Shown piece by piece: positions 34,543-34,972 of a DNA stretch of 34,972 nt. The notes below the pieces were generated by a model. That model saw only the letters and a program-made list of their open reading frames with translations, made no database searches and had not been told where the DNA came from. The DNA is from an uncultured Pelagibacteraceae bacterium (GTDB lineage Bacteria > Pseudomonadota > Alphaproteobacteria > Pelagibacterales > Pelagibacteraceae), in NCBI GenBank assembly GCA_902525625.1, contig CABZHM010000014.1:1-34972 (forward strand), written 5' to 3'. Position numbers and translations under genes: made by a program. The first letter of the stretch is position 1. Each line of letters starts with the position of its first letter.

Positions 34543-34972
34543 TTAACAACTGTAATACATCTCAAACTCAATAGGATGAGGTGTGTGCTCAAAATTGTGT
34601 ATTTCTTCAAACTTTAATGCAATGTAAGCATCTATTTGATCATCAGTAAATACATTACCTTGTTTTAAGAAATCTCTATCTTTATCAAGACTTTCCATTG
34701 CTTCTCTTAAAGATCCACAAACTGTTGGAATTTTCTTAACTTCATCCTCTGATAAAGCATAAAGATCTTTATCAAATGATTTACCTGGATCAATTTTATT
34801 CTTAATTCCATCTAATCCAGCCATTAACATTGAAGCGAATGTTAAATATGGATTACCAGCCGCATCACCAAATCTAATTTCACATCTAGCCGCTTTTTTA
34901 CTTAAAGTGATAGGAATTCTGCAAGATGCTGATCTATTTCTTGCCGAATAAGCTAATAAAACGGGAGCTTCA
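34543..34972 (-). CDS. glnA: Glutamine synthetase type I, C-terminal part (start beyond window)
   Basis: The last 142 residues of GlnA, which makes glutamine from glutamate, ammonia and ATP. The segment begins [20 protein letters not shown], continues [31 protein letters not shown] and KNKIDPG, and ends [16 protein letters not shown], all in the order of GSI-alpha/beta enzymes. The tyrosine of DLYALSEDE matches the adenylylation site (Y397 in E. coli), so control by a GlnE-type enzyme is possible. The rest of the gene and any upstream regulatory region lie past the right edge. Confidence 0.96.
   Translation of the reverse strand, partial: EAPVLLAYSARNRSASCRIPITLSKKAARCEIRFGDAAGNPYLTFASMLMAGLDGIKNKIDPGKSFDKDLYALSEDEVKKIPTVCGSLREAMESLDKDRDFLKQGNVFTDDQIDAYIALKFEEIHNFEHTPHPIEFEMYYSC

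Noticed and set aside
1..34972. tRNA, rRNA, CRISPR, insertion-sequence, prophage or toxin-antitoxin content
   Set aside because: No cloverleaf-like segments, spaced direct repeats, terminal inverted repeats, transposase or integrase motifs were seen on either strand.

Overview
The window is a very AT-rich, tightly packed bacterial core-genome segment. Gene content, gene order and compactness point to an alphaproteobacterium of the SAR11 / Candidatus Pelagibacter type. Supporting signs are lptF-lptG-lptD-surA opposite pepA, the alphaproteobacterial complex I accessory subunit NDUFA12 beside a DUF2155 protein and accB/accC, an iscR-suf operon, mrcA-prfB, tyrS opposite anmK, and genes that abut or overlap almost everywhere. 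No rRNA, tRNA, CRISPR array, insertion sequence or prophage was seen. No gene-free stretch exceeds about 135 bases; the longest is the promoter region upstream of iscR (28017-28150).

Layout. 1-5509 (minus strand) is an outer-membrane biogenesis operon: lptF, lptG, lptD and a partial surA that runs off the left edge. 5593-7453 (plus) holds pepA and ndk. 7443-9033 (minus) is purM-purN. 9045-12573 (plus) holds a DUF2066-type secreted protein, the DnaA-regulator homologue hda, and aspS. 12574-13398 (minus) is an orphan protein resembling the C-terminal part of B12-dependent ribonucleotide reductase. 13511-14240 (plus) holds NDUFA12 and a DUF2155 protein. 14237-16441 (minus) is aroQ-accB-accC (dehydroquinase, biotin carrier and biotin carboxylase). 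16458-17452 (plus) is thiS-thiG for the thiazole half of thiamine. 17445-19220 (minus) is a compact RNase E/G. 19318-24926 (plus) is a class A penicillin-binding protein, prfB with a programmed +1 frameshift, and a large AsmA/YhdP-like protein. 24923-26152 (minus) is tyrS. 26200-27363 (plus) is anmK. 27360-28016 (minus) is an alpha/beta hydrolase. 28151-34312 (plus) is iscR-sufB-sufC-sufD-sufS-sufU-sufT-sufA, preceded by a convincing IscR-type operator lying on the promoter. 34369-34539 is a likely unannotated 56-residue gene, and 34543-34972 (minus) is the C-terminal end of glnA.

How the genes work together. Three blocks form clear units: LPS export and outer-membrane assembly (lptF/G/D, surA), Fe-S cluster assembly under its own [2Fe-2S] sensor (iscR-suf), and an envelope/translation cluster (PBP1A, RF2, YhdP-like). 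The rest is housekeeping: purine, fatty-acid, shikimate and thiamine synthesis, aminoacyl-tRNA synthesis, RNA decay, replication control and peptidoglycan recycling. Within operons many genes are joined by ATGA or TAATG overlaps, which suggests translational coupling. All convergent pairs meet with at most 3 nt between them, or overlap by up to 11 nt, so ordinary intergenic terminators have no room.

I found no large undescribed system here. The best leads are the orphan ribonucleotide-reductase-like domain without redox cysteines, an RNase E lacking its zinc-link motif, the small gene between sufA and glnA, the IscR-type operator, and the prfB recoding site.
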